This document shows positions 25,877 through 34,386 of a stretch of 64,000 nt of DNA, piece after piece. Source of the DNA: Corynebacterium doosanense CAU 212 = DSM 45436 (GTDB lineage Bacteria > Actinomycetota > Actinomycetes > Mycobacteriales > Mycobacteriaceae). Below the pieces are notes generated by a model, which did not search any database, was not told where the DNA came from, and was given only the letters and a program-made list of their open reading frames with translations. Position 1 is the first letter of the stretch. The number at the start of each line of letters is the position of its first letter. The stretch spans positions 2,418,001-2,482,000 of the forward strand of contig NZ_CP006764.1 of NCBI RefSeq assembly GCF_000767055.1, given 5' to 3'. The position numbers and the translations under genes are program-made.

Positions 25877-27229
25877 CTACTCGGCTGGGGAGGGCGTCGA
25901 TACGCCAGAATCTTTCACCGGAACCCACTTCAGGGCGAAGGCGACACCCAGCACCACCACCGCGATGAGCAGGGAGATCCAGCCGAACCCGGCGGTGAAC
26001 CCGGCGATGACCATGATCGGGGCGAGGATGGTCATACCGATCTCGAAGGGCGCGAAGCCGACGTAAGCCACGCCGTATTCGTTGAGCGTGCCGGACTTGA
26101 GTTTCGGGTCGACCATCTTCAGCAGCGCGATACCCGTGGCCACGGCCGCGGTGGCCCAGCCCCAGCCGAAGAGGCCGCGCTCGAGCCAGGACTTGCCGAA
26201 GTAGATGGGCGACATGACAAAGAGGAAAAACACACAGAACACCGTGCCCAGGACAAAAAGCAGCACCAACGGGATCCAGTAATCGGCGATCGCCGCGGGA
26301 ACGATGGAGGCGATGCCGAAGGCGATGAGGTAGTCCGTCGCCGCGCCGGAGATCGACGAGACCGTCTCCTTGTCCAGGTAGTTCGGGCGGCGGAACAGGC
26401 GCAACGCCACGCGCCCCAGCAGACCGACGACAAAGGACATGGCGAACAGCGGGATGGAGACGCTCGGCCAGAGGTGGTTGATGCCCTGGTTGGCCAGGTA
26501 GGCCACCAGCACGGTGAAGATGACAAAACCGCCGTGCAGGGCGAGCGGTTCAATCGCCGACGGGTTCGTGGTGGCCTTGCCTATCGACGGCCGGTCAGCC
26601 TCATTGGCGATATAACCCGAACGCAGATCCGCGGGCAGCTCACCCTGCATCTCGGTGGCCTTGCCCTTGCGGATTCCCCAGTTGGCCACGATGACGCCGC
26701 CGATGATGGCCACGAGCGTGCCGATGGTCGCGGATGTGAAGCCCAGCGAGCTCGCCGCCTCCGCGCCGACGCCCTCCAGCGAGGAGCCGACCGCCGCCGC
26801 GGTGCCGAAGCCGCCGACGAAGCCGACGGGCAGCATCATGCCGAACCAGCCCTCGGTGTCGAAGACCGGCTGAAACAGGTAGACACCCAGCAGGATGAAG
26901 ATGCCCCACTGCGCCATGAACATGCCGGTGGAGTACGACCACATGTTGCGCGCACCCTTGGACACTGAGCCGTTGAGCTCCATGGAGTACGCCATCGACG
27001 CGAAGACCACGGCGATGAGCAGGGTCGTGTACGAGCCGATCTGGTTGGAGAAGTTGATCCAGCCGAGCACCTCGGGCCCGAACACCAGGCCGAGCAGCCC
27101 GGCGGTGATCGGGGCGGGCAGGAGCAGCTGCTGGAAGATTCGGATGCGGTTGCGCAGGATGTTGCCCAGGATCATGAGGACAGAGATCCAACCGACGTCG
27201 ATCAGGAGCGAAAACGGGGTGTAGTCCAC
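25877..27229 (-). CDS. gltS: Sodium/glutamate symporter GltS
   Basis: Imports glutamate with sodium. 450 residues, about 12 spans in two inverted halves. GltS features include the LGNILRNRIRIFQQLLLPAP segment, the reentrant-loop GFGTAAAVGSSLEG in the first half and GWGWATAAVATGIALLKMVD in the second. The GTG at 27229 is chosen because AAAGGAT lies just upstream and residues before it (in the longer open frame) are not membrane-like. C. glutamicum has one GltS of similar length. Confidence 0.9.
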   Translation of the reverse strand: MDYTPFSLLIDVGWISVLMILGNILRNRIRIFQQLLLPAPITAGLLGLVFGPEVLGWINFSNQIGSYTTLLIAVVFASMAYSMELNGSVSKGARNMWSYSTGMFMAQWGIFILLGVYLFQPVFDTEGWFGMMLPVGFVGGFGTAAAVGSSLEGVGAEAASSLGFTSATIGTLVAIIGGVIVANWGIRKGKATEMQGELPADLRSGYIANEADRPSIGKATTNPSAIEPLALHGGFVIFTVLVAYLANQGINHLWPSVSIPLFAMSFVVGLLGRVALRLFRRPNYLDKETVSSISGAATDYLIAFGIASIVPAAIADYWIPLVLLFVLGTVFCVFFLFVMSPIYFGKSWLERGLFGWGWATAAVATGIALLKMVDPKLKSGTLNEYGVAYVGFAPFEIGMTILAPIMVIAGFTAGFGWISLLIAVVVLGVAFALKWVPVKDSGVSTPSPAE

Positions 27230-27354
27230 GGCCCGGATCCTTTCGTCGTTAGTGAAAGCCGGATTTCGTGGGTGAAAATCCGGCGAGAATATAGCGCACC
27301 TTATTCGACGAACCGGCAATCCCACTGATCGACGACCGGGCTAGGCTGGCCGCC

Positions 27355-28503
27355 GTGACCGTCCAGGAAGTCAGAGCCCTCATCATCGGCGCAGGCCAGG
27401 CAGGCCTTGCCGCCGCCCACGAACTCCGACGCCGCGGGTTCCGGCCCGGCACTGACTTCGTCGTGCTCGACGCCAACGAGGGCCCCGGCGGTGCGTGGCG
27501 ACACCGCTGGGACTCCCTCACCCTGGGCAAGGCCCACGGCATCGCCGACCTCCCCGGCCTGGCCATGGACCGCCCCGACCCCGCCGTGCCCGCGAGCCGA
27601 CTGGTCAGCGCGTACTACGGCGCCTACGAGGAACTCTTCGAGCTCGCGGTCGTACGCCCGGCGCGGGTCTCGCGGGTCTCGGACGCCTCGGGCCCGCTGG
27701 AGGTGACGCTTGCCGACGGTCGCACCTGGCGTGCCGACGTCGTCCTCAACGCCACCGGCACGTGGACCAACCCCTACGTGCCCTACGTCCCCGGCATCGC
27801 CGACTTCCGCGGAAAGCAGCTGCACACCGTCGACTACCACCGGGCGGAAGACTTTGACGGGCAGAAGGTGCTGGTCGTCGGCGGTGGGCTGTCCGCGGTG
27901 CAGTTCCTGCTGGAGCTCGAGGGCCACGCGTCGACGGTCTGGGCGACTCGCCGCCCACCCAACTTCACCTCCCGCGAATTCGACTCCGGCTGGGGATTGG
28001 CGGTGGAGGACGCGGTGCGCGAGCGGACGTTTGGTGGCGAGGCGCCTGCCAGCGTGGTGCGCACCACGGGCATCCCGCAGCTTCCGGACTACCTGGCGGG
28101 CGTCGAGCGCGGAGTGCTGGTCAGCCGCGGAATGTTCGACCGCATCACGCCTGGCGGGGTGGTCTTCGGCGAGGTGGTGGATGGGGCGGCTCGGGGGCTG
28201 GGGCCGTCGAGAAGCGAGACCCTCCAGGTGCCCGCCAGCTGGGATCCGTGGCCGGCGGGGCATGAGGAGGACGTGGACGTGATCTTCTGGAACACCGGTT
28301 TCCGGCCCGCGCTGCGTCACCTCGCGCCCCTGAAGCTTCACGAGCCCGGGAGCAGAGGGATCCGGATGTTCGACGAGGTCACGCCCGCGAAGGATCCGAG
28401 GGTGCTGCTGGTCGGCTACGGGTCGACCGCGTCGACGGTGGGGGCCACGCGCGCTGGGCGGCTAGCGGGGCGGAAGGCGGCTCGGTTCCTGGAGGGGCTT
28501 TAG
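27355..28503 (+). CDS. FAD/NAD(P)-dependent flavoprotein (CzcO/monooxygenase-like)
   Basis: 382 residues with two Rossmann dinucleotide sites: LIIGAGQAGLAAAHELRRRG at the N-terminus for FAD and VLVVGGGLSAVQFLLELE near residue 180 for NADPH, separated by the region with LNATGTWTNPYVP typical of flavin monooxygenase-like enzymes. The substrate is unknown. The GTG at 27355 has TAGGCT (27342-27347) exactly 7 nt upstream, so the transcript is leaderless. Its stop is followed after 7 bp by a palindromic repeat that may end transcription. Confidence 0.85.
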   Translation: MTVQEVRALIIGAGQAGLAAAHELRRRGFRPGTDFVVLDANEGPGGAWRHRWDSLTLGKAHGIADLPGLAMDRPDPAVPASRLVSAYYGAYEELFELAVVRPARVSRVSDASGPLEVTLADGRTWRADVVLNATGTWTNPYVPYVPGIADFRGKQLHTVDYHRAEDFDGQKVLVVGGGLSAVQFLLELEGHASTVWATRRPPNFTSREFDSGWGLAVEDAVRERTFGGEAPASVVRTTGIPQLPDYLAGVERGVLVSRGMFDRITPGGVVFGEVVDGAARGLGPSRSETLQVPASWDPWPAGHEEDVDVIFWNTGFRPALRHLAPLKLHEPGSRGIRMFDEVTPAKDPRVLLVGYGSTASTVGATRAGRLAGRKAARFLEGL

Positions 28504-28510
28504 GGCCTGT

Positions 28511-28574
28511 CTTTCGAATAGCTTCGGTCGGACACTTGGTGGGCACGTTGTGTCCGAAGGAAGGTATTCGAAAG
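28511..28574. repeat. Palindromic repeat, copy A
   Basis: Imperfect inverted repeat bounded by CTTTCGAA and TTCGAAAG with core CTTCGGTCGGACACTTGG and loop GGTGGGCAC; the right arm has several mismatches. It is the same element as copy B at 29632-29699, in the same orientation. It begins 7 bp after the flavoprotein stop, suggesting terminator function. Confidence 0.85.
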
Positions 28575-28627
28575 TTAGCTGTGGGGCTCGGTTCGATTTG
28601 GTCAGCGCCTGCTGTACTATTCGGCGC

Positions 28628-28981
28628 ATGCTGACCATTGCCTCCCGCCTCGACGTCATGAACCGGCTCGGCCGCGCCATGGCGGATCCGACGCGTTCCC
28701 GCATCCTCATGACGCTTCTCGACGGCCCCAGCTACCCCGCCGTGCTCGCCCGCGAGCTGGGTCTCACCCGGTCGAACGTCTCCAACCACCTCACCTGCCT
28801 GCGCGACTGCGGCATCGTCGTCGCCGAGCACGAGGGCAGGCAGACGCGGTACGTGATCGCCGACCCGCACCTGGCGGCCGCGCTCACCGCACTGGTGAAC
28901 GTGGCCCTCGCGGTCGACGAGGACGCGCCCTGCGTGGACGCCTCCTGCACGGTGCCCGGCTGCTGCGGGGCGGAAGCATGA
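28628..28981 (+). CDS. ArsR/SmtB-family metal sensor, CmtR-like
   Basis: Winged-helix repressor of 117 residues. The recognition helix reads ELGLTRSNVSNHLTCLRDCG, with Cys spaced as in the mycobacterial cadmium/lead sensor CmtR, and the C-terminus carries more Cys (CVDASCTVPGCC). Metal binding should release the operator and induce the following transporter, which overlaps it by 4 nt (ATGA). A TACTAT -10 box (28615-28620) is 7 nt before the ATG. The metal is inferred, probably Cd or Pb. Confidence 0.88.
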   Translation: MLTIASRLDVMNRLGRAMADPTRSRILMTLLDGPSYPAVLARELGLTRSNVSNHLTCLRDCGIVVAEHEGRQTRYVIADPHLAAALTALVNVALAVDEDAPCVDASCTVPGCCGAEA

Positions 28982-29622
28982 GCGCGGCATTGACCGCCGA
29001 ACGGCGCACCACGCTGCACCGCCGGGTCCGGCTGATCGTCGGATTCACCATCACGTACAACGTCCTCGAGGCGATCGTCGCGATGTCGGCAGGCATCCTC
29101 GCCTCGTCGGCCGCGCTCATCGGCTTCGGGCTCGACTCCGTCATCGAGGTGCTTTCGGCCGCCGCGGTCGCCTGGCAGTTCACCCGGAAAGACCCGGAGC
29201 GCTGGGAGAGGATCACCGTGCGCCTGATCGCGCTGGCGTTCTTCGCCCTCGCGGCCTACGTCAGCATCGACGCGGTAATGGCGCTGGTCGGGCACGAGGG
29301 CCCGGACCGCAGCCCGCTCGGCCTGGGGATCACGGCGCTGAGCCTGATCATCATGCCGCTGTTGGCGTTTATCGAGGTCCGCACCGGGCGCGAGCTCGAC
29401 TCGCAGAGCGTGATCGCGGACTCCAAGCAGCTCATCCTTTGCGTCTACCTCTCCGGCGCGGTGTTTGTGGGGCTGGTGCTCCACAGCCTGTTCGGCTGGT
29501 GGTGGGCCGACTCGGTCGCGGCGCTGGTCGTCGCGGTGCTGGCCGTGCGCGAGGGGCTGGAGGCCTGGGGCGGGGAGGTCGAGTCCCCGTTCGAGGTGCT
29601 GGAGGACTTCGACCGGGACTGA
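28978..29622 (+). CDS. CDF-type cation transporter, short form
   Basis: 214 residues with about six membrane segments and no C-terminal cytoplasmic domain. The second segment region ALIGFGLDSVIEVLSAAAV and the fifth, WWADSVAALVVAV, carry the acidic residues expected at a CDF metal site. It overlaps the CmtR-like gene, so it is very probably the metal efflux pump under its control. Stop at 29620-29622 is followed after 9 bp by palindromic repeat copy B. Confidence 0.85.
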   Translation: MSAALTAERRTTLHRRVRLIVGFTITYNVLEAIVAMSAGILASSAALIGFGLDSVIEVLSAAAVAWQFTRKDPERWERITVRLIALAFFALAAYVSIDAVMALVGHEGPDRSPLGLGITALSLIIMPLLAFIEVRTGRELDSQSVIADSKQLILCVYLSGAVFVGLVLHSLFGWWWADSVAALVVAVLAVREGLEAWGGEVESPFEVLEDFDRD

Positions 29623-29631
29623 CCGCGGGCT

Positions 29632-29699
29632 ATCCTTCGAATTCCTTCGGTCGGACACTTGGTGGGCACAAAGTGTCCGACCGAAGGAGTTCGAAGGAT
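29632..29699. repeat. Palindromic repeat, copy B
   Basis: Nearly perfect 68-bp palindrome: ATCCTTCGAA, a short mismatch, CTTCGGTCGGACACTT, loop GGTGGGCACA, then the complement AAGTGTCCGACCGAAG and TTCGAAGGAT. The core matches copy A at 28511. Located just after the CDF gene stop; terminator or small mobile palindrome. Confidence 0.9.
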
Positions 29700-29744
29700 G
29701 CGTGGCGGTGGCATTTTGATGACACGTCACCTACAGTGGCGGGC

Positions 29745-30809
29745 ATGAAAGCCTTCGGATTTTTAAGCTTCGGCCACTACGCCCTCGGCAACCAGCCCGG
29801 ACCCGACGCTCGGCAGGTGCTCAAGGACGGCCTGGCCATCGCGCAGGCCGCTGACGAGATCGGCGTGAACAACGCCTCCTTCCGCGTCCACCACTTCGCC
29901 CCGCAGGGCGCGGCGCCCATGCCGCTGCTCGGTGCCATCGCCGGGTCGACCAAAAAAATCGAGGTGGGCACCGGGGTCATCGACCTGCGTTACGAAAATC
30001 CCCTCTACCTCGCCGAGGAGCTCGCCGCCCTGGACCTGCTTTCCGACGGCCGGCTCGCCATTGGCGTGTCCCGGGGATCGCCGGAACCCGCCGAGCGCGG
30101 CTGGGAGTCCTTCGGCTACCGCGCCGATGCCCCCAACGGCTCCGACATGGCCCGCGCGAAGTTCGAGCAGCTTCTCGACGCCGTCGACGGCCACGGCGTG
30201 GCCAAGGCCGCCTCCGCCGAGCAGCAGTACCCGCGCATGTACCACGAGGGCACTCCCCTGCCCGTCTTCCCGCACTCTCCCGAGCTGCGTAAGAACATCT
30301 TCTACGGTGCCGGCTCCAATGCCTCGGCCATCCAGTCCGCCCAGGACGGCGTCAACCTCATGAGCTCCACGCTCGTCTCCGAGGCAGACGGCCGCACCCT
30401 CGGTGAGATCCAGGCCGAACAGATCCAGCTCTACCGCGACACCTGGAAGGAGGCCGGCCACGACTGGACCCCGCGGGTGTCCATCTCCCGGTCGATCTTC
30501 CCCATCCTCACCGACCGCGACCGGCAGCTCTTCGCCACCTCCGCGACCAGCTCGGACCAGATCGGCTCGCTGGGCGAGAACCGCAACGTCACCTTCGGAC
30601 GCTCCTACGCCGCCGAGCCCGACGTGCTCATCGAGCAGCTCAAGGACGACCCCGCCATCGCCGCCGCCGACACCCTGCTGTTGACCATTCCCAACCAGAT
30701 GGGCGTGGACCTCAACGTGTCCATCCTGCGCAACTTCGCCGAGCGCGTCGCGCCCGCGCTGGGATGGGTTCCCAACACCGATGGGCGGGTCGCGGGGTAC
30801 GAGATCTAG
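29745..30809 (+). CDS. LLM-class flavin-dependent monooxygenase-like protein
   Basis: Bacterial-luciferase fold of 354 residues. It has the flavin-site features FRVHHFAPQGAAPMPLLGAI, then KIEVGTGVIDLRYENPLYLA and the signature AALDLLSDGRLAIGVSRGSP. It probably uses FMN or F420-like flavin to oxidise a small molecule; substrate unknown. TACAGT (29732-29737) lies 7 nt before the ATG. The end overlaps upstream open frame of the methyltransferase but not its chosen start. Confidence 0.88.
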   Translation: MKAFGFLSFGHYALGNQPGPDARQVLKDGLAIAQAADEIGVNNASFRVHHFAPQGAAPMPLLGAIAGSTKKIEVGTGVIDLRYENPLYLAEELAALDLLSDGRLAIGVSRGSPEPAERGWESFGYRADAPNGSDMARAKFEQLLDAVDGHGVAKAASAEQQYPRMYHEGTPLPVFPHSPELRKNIFYGAGSNASAIQSAQDGVNLMSSTLVSEADGRTLGEIQAEQIQLYRDTWKEAGHDWTPRVSISRSIFPILTDRDRQLFATSATSSDQIGSLGENRNVTFGRSYAAEPDVLIEQLKDDPAIAAADTLLLTIPNQMGVDLNVSILRNFAERVAPALGWVPNTDGRVAGYEI

Positions 30810-30822
30810 GAAGCTTCTCGAC

Positions 30823-31428
30823 GTGGCTTACCAACACGTCCGTCAAAGCTACGAAGCCCGGGCCAGCGAATACTCCGAACTCTTTGGCACAATCGACGCC
30901 ACGGCCGCTGATGACCGGAAGGCCATTGCGGAGTGGGCTGCCAGCGTAGACGGAAATGCACTTGATGCTGGCTGCGGCCCTGGCCACTGGACGGCATTTT
31001 CCCATGAGCACGGTACCCACATCGAGGGCCTCGACCTCTCCCCCAGTCTCGTCAGACTTGCCTCTGAGCGATTCCCGAACCTGAGCTTCCAGGTGGGCAA
31101 CCTCACTTGCCTACCCCACCGCGACAATTCACAGGGCGGGATTTTGAGCTGGTACTCCATAATCCACACCCCGCCAGCAGAGGTTCCTCAGATTCTCAAC
31201 GAGTTTGCACGGGTATTGCGCCCAGGGGGCACACTCCTGATCGGGTTTTTCAACGGCGCTCGGGTAGAACCTTTTGATCATGCCGTGGTCACAGCCTGGT
31301 TCTGGCCTGTGCACGAGATAGAACGGGAGCTTCAGCGCGCCGGATTCGAGATTGTGAAAGCGCATCGTCGAATTGACGAGGGCTGCAGGCCGCATGGTTC
31401 TGTACTTGCCCGGCGCCGGAAAACGTAA
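30823..31428 (+). CDS. Class I SAM-dependent methyltransferase
   Basis: Rossmann-fold methyltransferase of 201 residues: motif I ALDAGCGPGHWTAFS, acidic loop EGLDLSPSLVRLA, and motif IV-like GGILSWYSIIHTPPAEV, then VLRPGGTLLIGFF. This is the generic UbiE/BioC-like small-molecule type. The GTG at 30823 is chosen because AGGAAG precedes it and the earlier in-frame ATG lies inside the LLM gene. Base composition is clearly lower in GC than the neighbours, as is the next gene, suggesting both were acquired. Confidence 0.82.
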   Translation: MAYQHVRQSYEARASEYSELFGTIDATAADDRKAIAEWAASVDGNALDAGCGPGHWTAFSHEHGTHIEGLDLSPSLVRLASERFPNLSFQVGNLTCLPHRDNSQGGILSWYSIIHTPPAEVPQILNEFARVLRPGGTLLIGFFNGARVEPFDHAVVTAWFWPVHEIERELQRAGFEIVKAHRRIDEGCRPHGSVLARRRKT

Positions 31429-31438
31429 GGTGGATGGT

Positions 31439-32269
31439 GTGAGTCTCCACCTCCACCCGGACATCCGCTCCGCAACTAACTCCTATCTCGCCGCTGCTGA
31501 TCGCCTCCTCCCAGGGGCAATAACGGCCGCGGCTATCGGCGGCTCCGTCGCTTTGAGCGCTTACCGCCCGGGTTCAAGTGACATCGACATCGTCGCAGCC
31601 ATTTCCGATCAATGGCGTGAGCGGCCAGATCTCATCCGAAGACTCCGTTTGCTGCACTTGTCCCAACTCCCCCGTCTCGCCGGGCGCACGCTGAGCGGCA
31701 AGGGCGCGAGTGCCTGCTGCAACACCTCGTTCCTCTGGGATTCCGAGCTTTCCCTCCCAGTCACCTCTATCCGTCCGATCGCGGCACATACTGGTGAGCA
31801 ATTCACTGATCGGGCGGCTTTCGACGTCAATCCAGTGATTTGGCATCAACTCACCACGGGCGGCATCGTACTGCGCGGCGGCGACATCGAAACATGGGGC
31901 CTAAACCCCGAGCCAGAGAAACTAAAGCCCTGGACCAGGAAAAACCTGCTGCAGTACTGGAAACCGCTCATGGAGAAGACCCGCGGGTCCACCCTCCCGA
32001 TCAGACCAAGCCAGGTGGAGTGGCGCCTTCTGGGCCCGGCGCGCATGCATGCCACGCTTCAGTCTGGCGAGGTCATAAGCAAGCTGGTTGCTACACAACA
32101 TGCGCTCAATCAATTCCCTGAGCATGCACCAATTATTCGCGTGGCACAGGCACAGCTAACCGGAGAACGCAGGGCGAAAGCGCCGCCTCGGAGGCACTGG
32201 CGCAGTCTCACCGTGGACTGCATGGCCGCAATCATCAACGACGCAACAGAGATCCCGAGCGACAAGTAA
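31439..32269 (+). CDS. Nucleotidyltransferase-fold protein (aminoglycoside adenylyltransferase-like)
   Basis: 276 residues. The N-terminal region has the polymerase-beta nucleotidyltransferase motif AAAIGGSVALSAYRPGSSDI followed by DIVAAIS (the G-S-x-x-D-x-D pattern that binds metal and ATP). The C-terminal part is helical, as in AadA/DUF4111-type enzymes, so resistance or a modification role on a small substrate is possible. TAAGGT (31426-31431) lies exactly 7 nt before the GTG at 31439, which fixes the start. A longer frame overlapping the methyltransferase was rejected. Low GC for the window. Confidence 0.75.
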   Translation: MSLHLHPDIRSATNSYLAAADRLLPGAITAAAIGGSVALSAYRPGSSDIDIVAAISDQWRERPDLIRRLRLLHLSQLPRLAGRTLSGKGASACCNTSFLWDSELSLPVTSIRPIAAHTGEQFTDRAAFDVNPVIWHQLTTGGIVLRGGDIETWGLNPEPEKLKPWTRKNLLQYWKPLMEKTRGSTLPIRPSQVEWRLLGPARMHATLQSGEVISKLVATQHALNQFPEHAPIIRVAQAQLTGERRAKAPPRRHWRSLTVDCMAAIINDATEIPSDK

Positions 32270-32301
32270 AACCCAAGCCCCCGCGCGTTAGAGTGGGCAC
32301 C

Positions 32302-33474
32302 ATGTCCTTGCCCACCCTCGAGCCCGTCGGCGCGCTCCTGCGCGAGCACTCCGAGAAGTTCCGCGACCTCGTCCACGAGCAGCTCTTTTCCACCGAACTG
32401 CAGTCGCGCCAGGTCTTCCCCAGCTCCCGAGCCCGCTCGCACCTCGATCTCGCCCCGGCGCTGGCGTGGGTGCTGGAGCGCTCAACTATCGACGCCCGCG
32501 TGCCCGACGAGGTCATGCGCACCGCACGCCGCCTGGGACTGAGCCACCGCCGCCACGGTTTTCCCTCGGAGATCTACACGCCCTTCGCGGACATGCTGGT
32601 CCACGCCCTGCGGGAGGTGAACTTCCGCGCGGATCCGCAGCTGTCCGCCGGCCTCATCATCCCGGCGGAGACCATCATCCGGAATGTCTGCAACGCCATG
32701 CGCGCCTCGGCCAACACGGCCGACTTCGCCGGCGACCCGGCTGCCTTCGCCGCCTCCGTCACCGCGGTGCGCCGCATCAGTTCGCGCATCTCCGTGGTCA
32801 CCCTCGACGCCGGGCCGGGCCTAGACTACCGCCCCGGTCAGTCCGTGCAGGTCACAGCTCCCTATTTGCCCGGACTGTGGCGCCGGCTCACGCCGGCGGG
32901 CACCGCGAACGCAGGCGGCGGGCTGGAGTTCCACGTCCAGGCCGTCTACGGCGGGGATGCCTCCGGCCTGCTCGCGGCCCCGCGCGTGGGCGACTACTGG
33001 ACCCTCGGCGGCGTCGACGGTGAACTGGAGCTCCCCACCACCGGCGAGCTCACCATCCTCGCCTTCGGCACCGGCCTGGCCGTTGCCGAGTCCGTGCTGT
33101 TCTCGCTGGTCAACGAACCCTCACACCCTCGGACGCGGCTCATCGCCGCCGCCGAATACCCCGGCGAACTCTACGATCTCCCCCGCCTGCACCGCCTCGC
33201 CGAGTACGCGGACTGGCTCAGCGTCACCGCCGCGGTGGAGAACCCCGAAGACCCGTGGTGGTTGCCGCGGCCGGGCAACCCACGCCTGAGCAGCACCGAC
33301 GTCAACGCGAAGCTCGTCGATCCCGTCGCACTCGCCGCACCGGGGATCACCCGCGAGATCATCGTCGCTGGTCCGGGCGAGAAGGTGGAAGGGGCCGTCG
33401 ATAAGCTTCGGGCGTCCGGGGCAGAACACATCCAGACCGTCTCCTACGCCGCCCGGGGGCAGTGGGAGCGTTAG
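32302..33474 (+). CDS. hmp: Flavohemoprotein-like globin/FAD reductase
   Basis: 390 residues: an N-terminal helical globin-like domain (residues about 5-140, candidate proximal His in MLVHALREVNF), then a ferredoxin-reductase-type FAD domain (DYRPGQSVQVTAPYLPGLWR) and a NAD(P)-binding domain (LTILAFGTGLAVAESVLFSL). Flavohemoproteins turn NO and O2 into nitrate. The globin part is weakly conserved, so activity should be checked. Leaderless: TAGAGT (32289-32294), 7 nt, ATG. Its stop interlocks with that of the convergent nitrilase (TTAG). Confidence 0.75.
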   Translation: MSLPTLEPVGALLREHSEKFRDLVHEQLFSTELQSRQVFPSSRARSHLDLAPALAWVLERSTIDARVPDEVMRTARRLGLSHRRHGFPSEIYTPFADMLVHALREVNFRADPQLSAGLIIPAETIIRNVCNAMRASANTADFAGDPAAFAASVTAVRRISSRISVVTLDAGPGLDYRPGQSVQVTAPYLPGLWRRLTPAGTANAGGGLEFHVQAVYGGDASGLLAAPRVGDYWTLGGVDGELELPTTGELTILAFGTGLAVAESVLFSLVNEPSHPRTRLIAAAEYPGELYDLPRLHRLAEYADWLSVTAAVENPEDPWWLPRPGNPRLSSTDVNAKLVDPVALAAPGITREIIVAGPGEKVEGAVDKLRASGAEHIQTVSYAARGQWER

Positions 33475-34280
33475 TCCTCGAGGATGGGCAGGGCCTTGCG
33501 CGCCTTGCGCACCTTCTCCGGATCGATGTCCGCGTAGATGATCTCGGGCTCGTAGCCGGCCTCGGCGAGGCGGACGCCATCCGGGCCGGCGATGATGGAG
33601 TGACCGACGCCCGTGGGGCCGGACTCCTGGCCACCCTTTTCCTCGCCGCCCGGGCGTGCCTGATCCGCGGCGACGACGTAGCTCACTGAGTCCAGCGCGC
33701 GGGCGGAGACCAGCGTGCGCCACTGCTCCAGCTTGCCCGGGCCGTCGGCCCAGCTCGTGGGCACGACGATGACCTCGGCGCCGTCGCGGGCGAGGTCCTT
33801 GTACTGCTCGGGGTAGCGGATGTCGTAGCAGATGGTCACGCCCACCTTCACGCCGTCGACCTCGACGGAAACCAGGTCGGAACCCGGACGAACGGTGTCG
33901 GACTCGCTGTAGTCGAAGGCGTCGTAGGTGTGGATCTTGTCGTAACCGACGTGGTGGCCCGCGCCCGTGACCAGGGCGGTGTTGCTCACGCGGTTGATCT
34001 TCTTGCCGTCGATCTCTCGGGTGTCGGCGGGCCGGAACATGCCGGCGACGATGACCACGTCCAGCTCCTGCGCCAGCTCCTTCAGCCCGGTGGCGAAGGG
34101 CCCGTCGAGCTCCTCGGCCTGGGTGTCCAGGCGCCCAGAGTCGAAGGCCTGGCTCATGCCCTCGGGAAGCACGACGACACGCGCCCCCTCCCCGGCCGCC
34201 TCACGAACGGCCCGCTGGGCGATGGTGAGGTTGTTGTTGATGTCGGACCCGCTGGTCACCTGCACGGCTGCAATCTTCAT
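33471..34280 (-). CDS. Carbon-nitrogen hydrolase (nitrilase superfamily)
   Basis: Amidase-type enzyme of 269 residues with the Glu-Lys-Cys triad: Glu in VVVLPEGMSQAF, Lys in YDKIHTYDAFDYSES and Cys in VTICYDIRYPEQY. Members hydrolyse amides such as omega-amides of ketoglutaramate. TAATGT (34288-34293) lies 7 nt before the ATG, so the mRNA is leaderless. A G-rich intrinsic terminator of the neighbouring small gene lies in the upstream gap. Confidence 0.92.
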   Translation of the reverse strand: MKIAAVQVTSGSDINNNLTIAQRAVREAAGEGARVVVLPEGMSQAFDSGRLDTQAEELDGPFATGLKELAQELDVVIVAGMFRPADTREIDGKKINRVSNTALVTGAGHHVGYDKIHTYDAFDYSESDTVRPGSDLVSVEVDGVKVGVTICYDIRYPEQYKDLARDGAEVIVVPTSWADGPGKLEQWRTLVSARALDSVSYVVAADQARPGGEEKGGQESGPTGVGHSIIAGPDGVRLAEAGYEPEIIYADIDPEKVRKARKALPILED

Positions 34281-34340
34281 GCAGGCCACATTAGGACGAT
34301 CGCACGCGATGTTCCACCCCTTTTTTGGTGGCAGCACAAA

Positions 34341-34367
34341 ACCCCGGCGAACTTTCGTTCGCCGGGG
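34341..34367 (-). terminator. Intrinsic terminator of the small repeat protein gene
   Basis: On the plus strand CCCCGGCGAAC (34342-34352), short loop, GTTCGCCGGGG; on the minus strand the stem is followed by TTTT. It sits 20 bp after the stop of the gene at 34387-34659. Confidence 0.85.
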
Positions 34368-34386
34368 CGGGTGGGTCCAGCGACTA

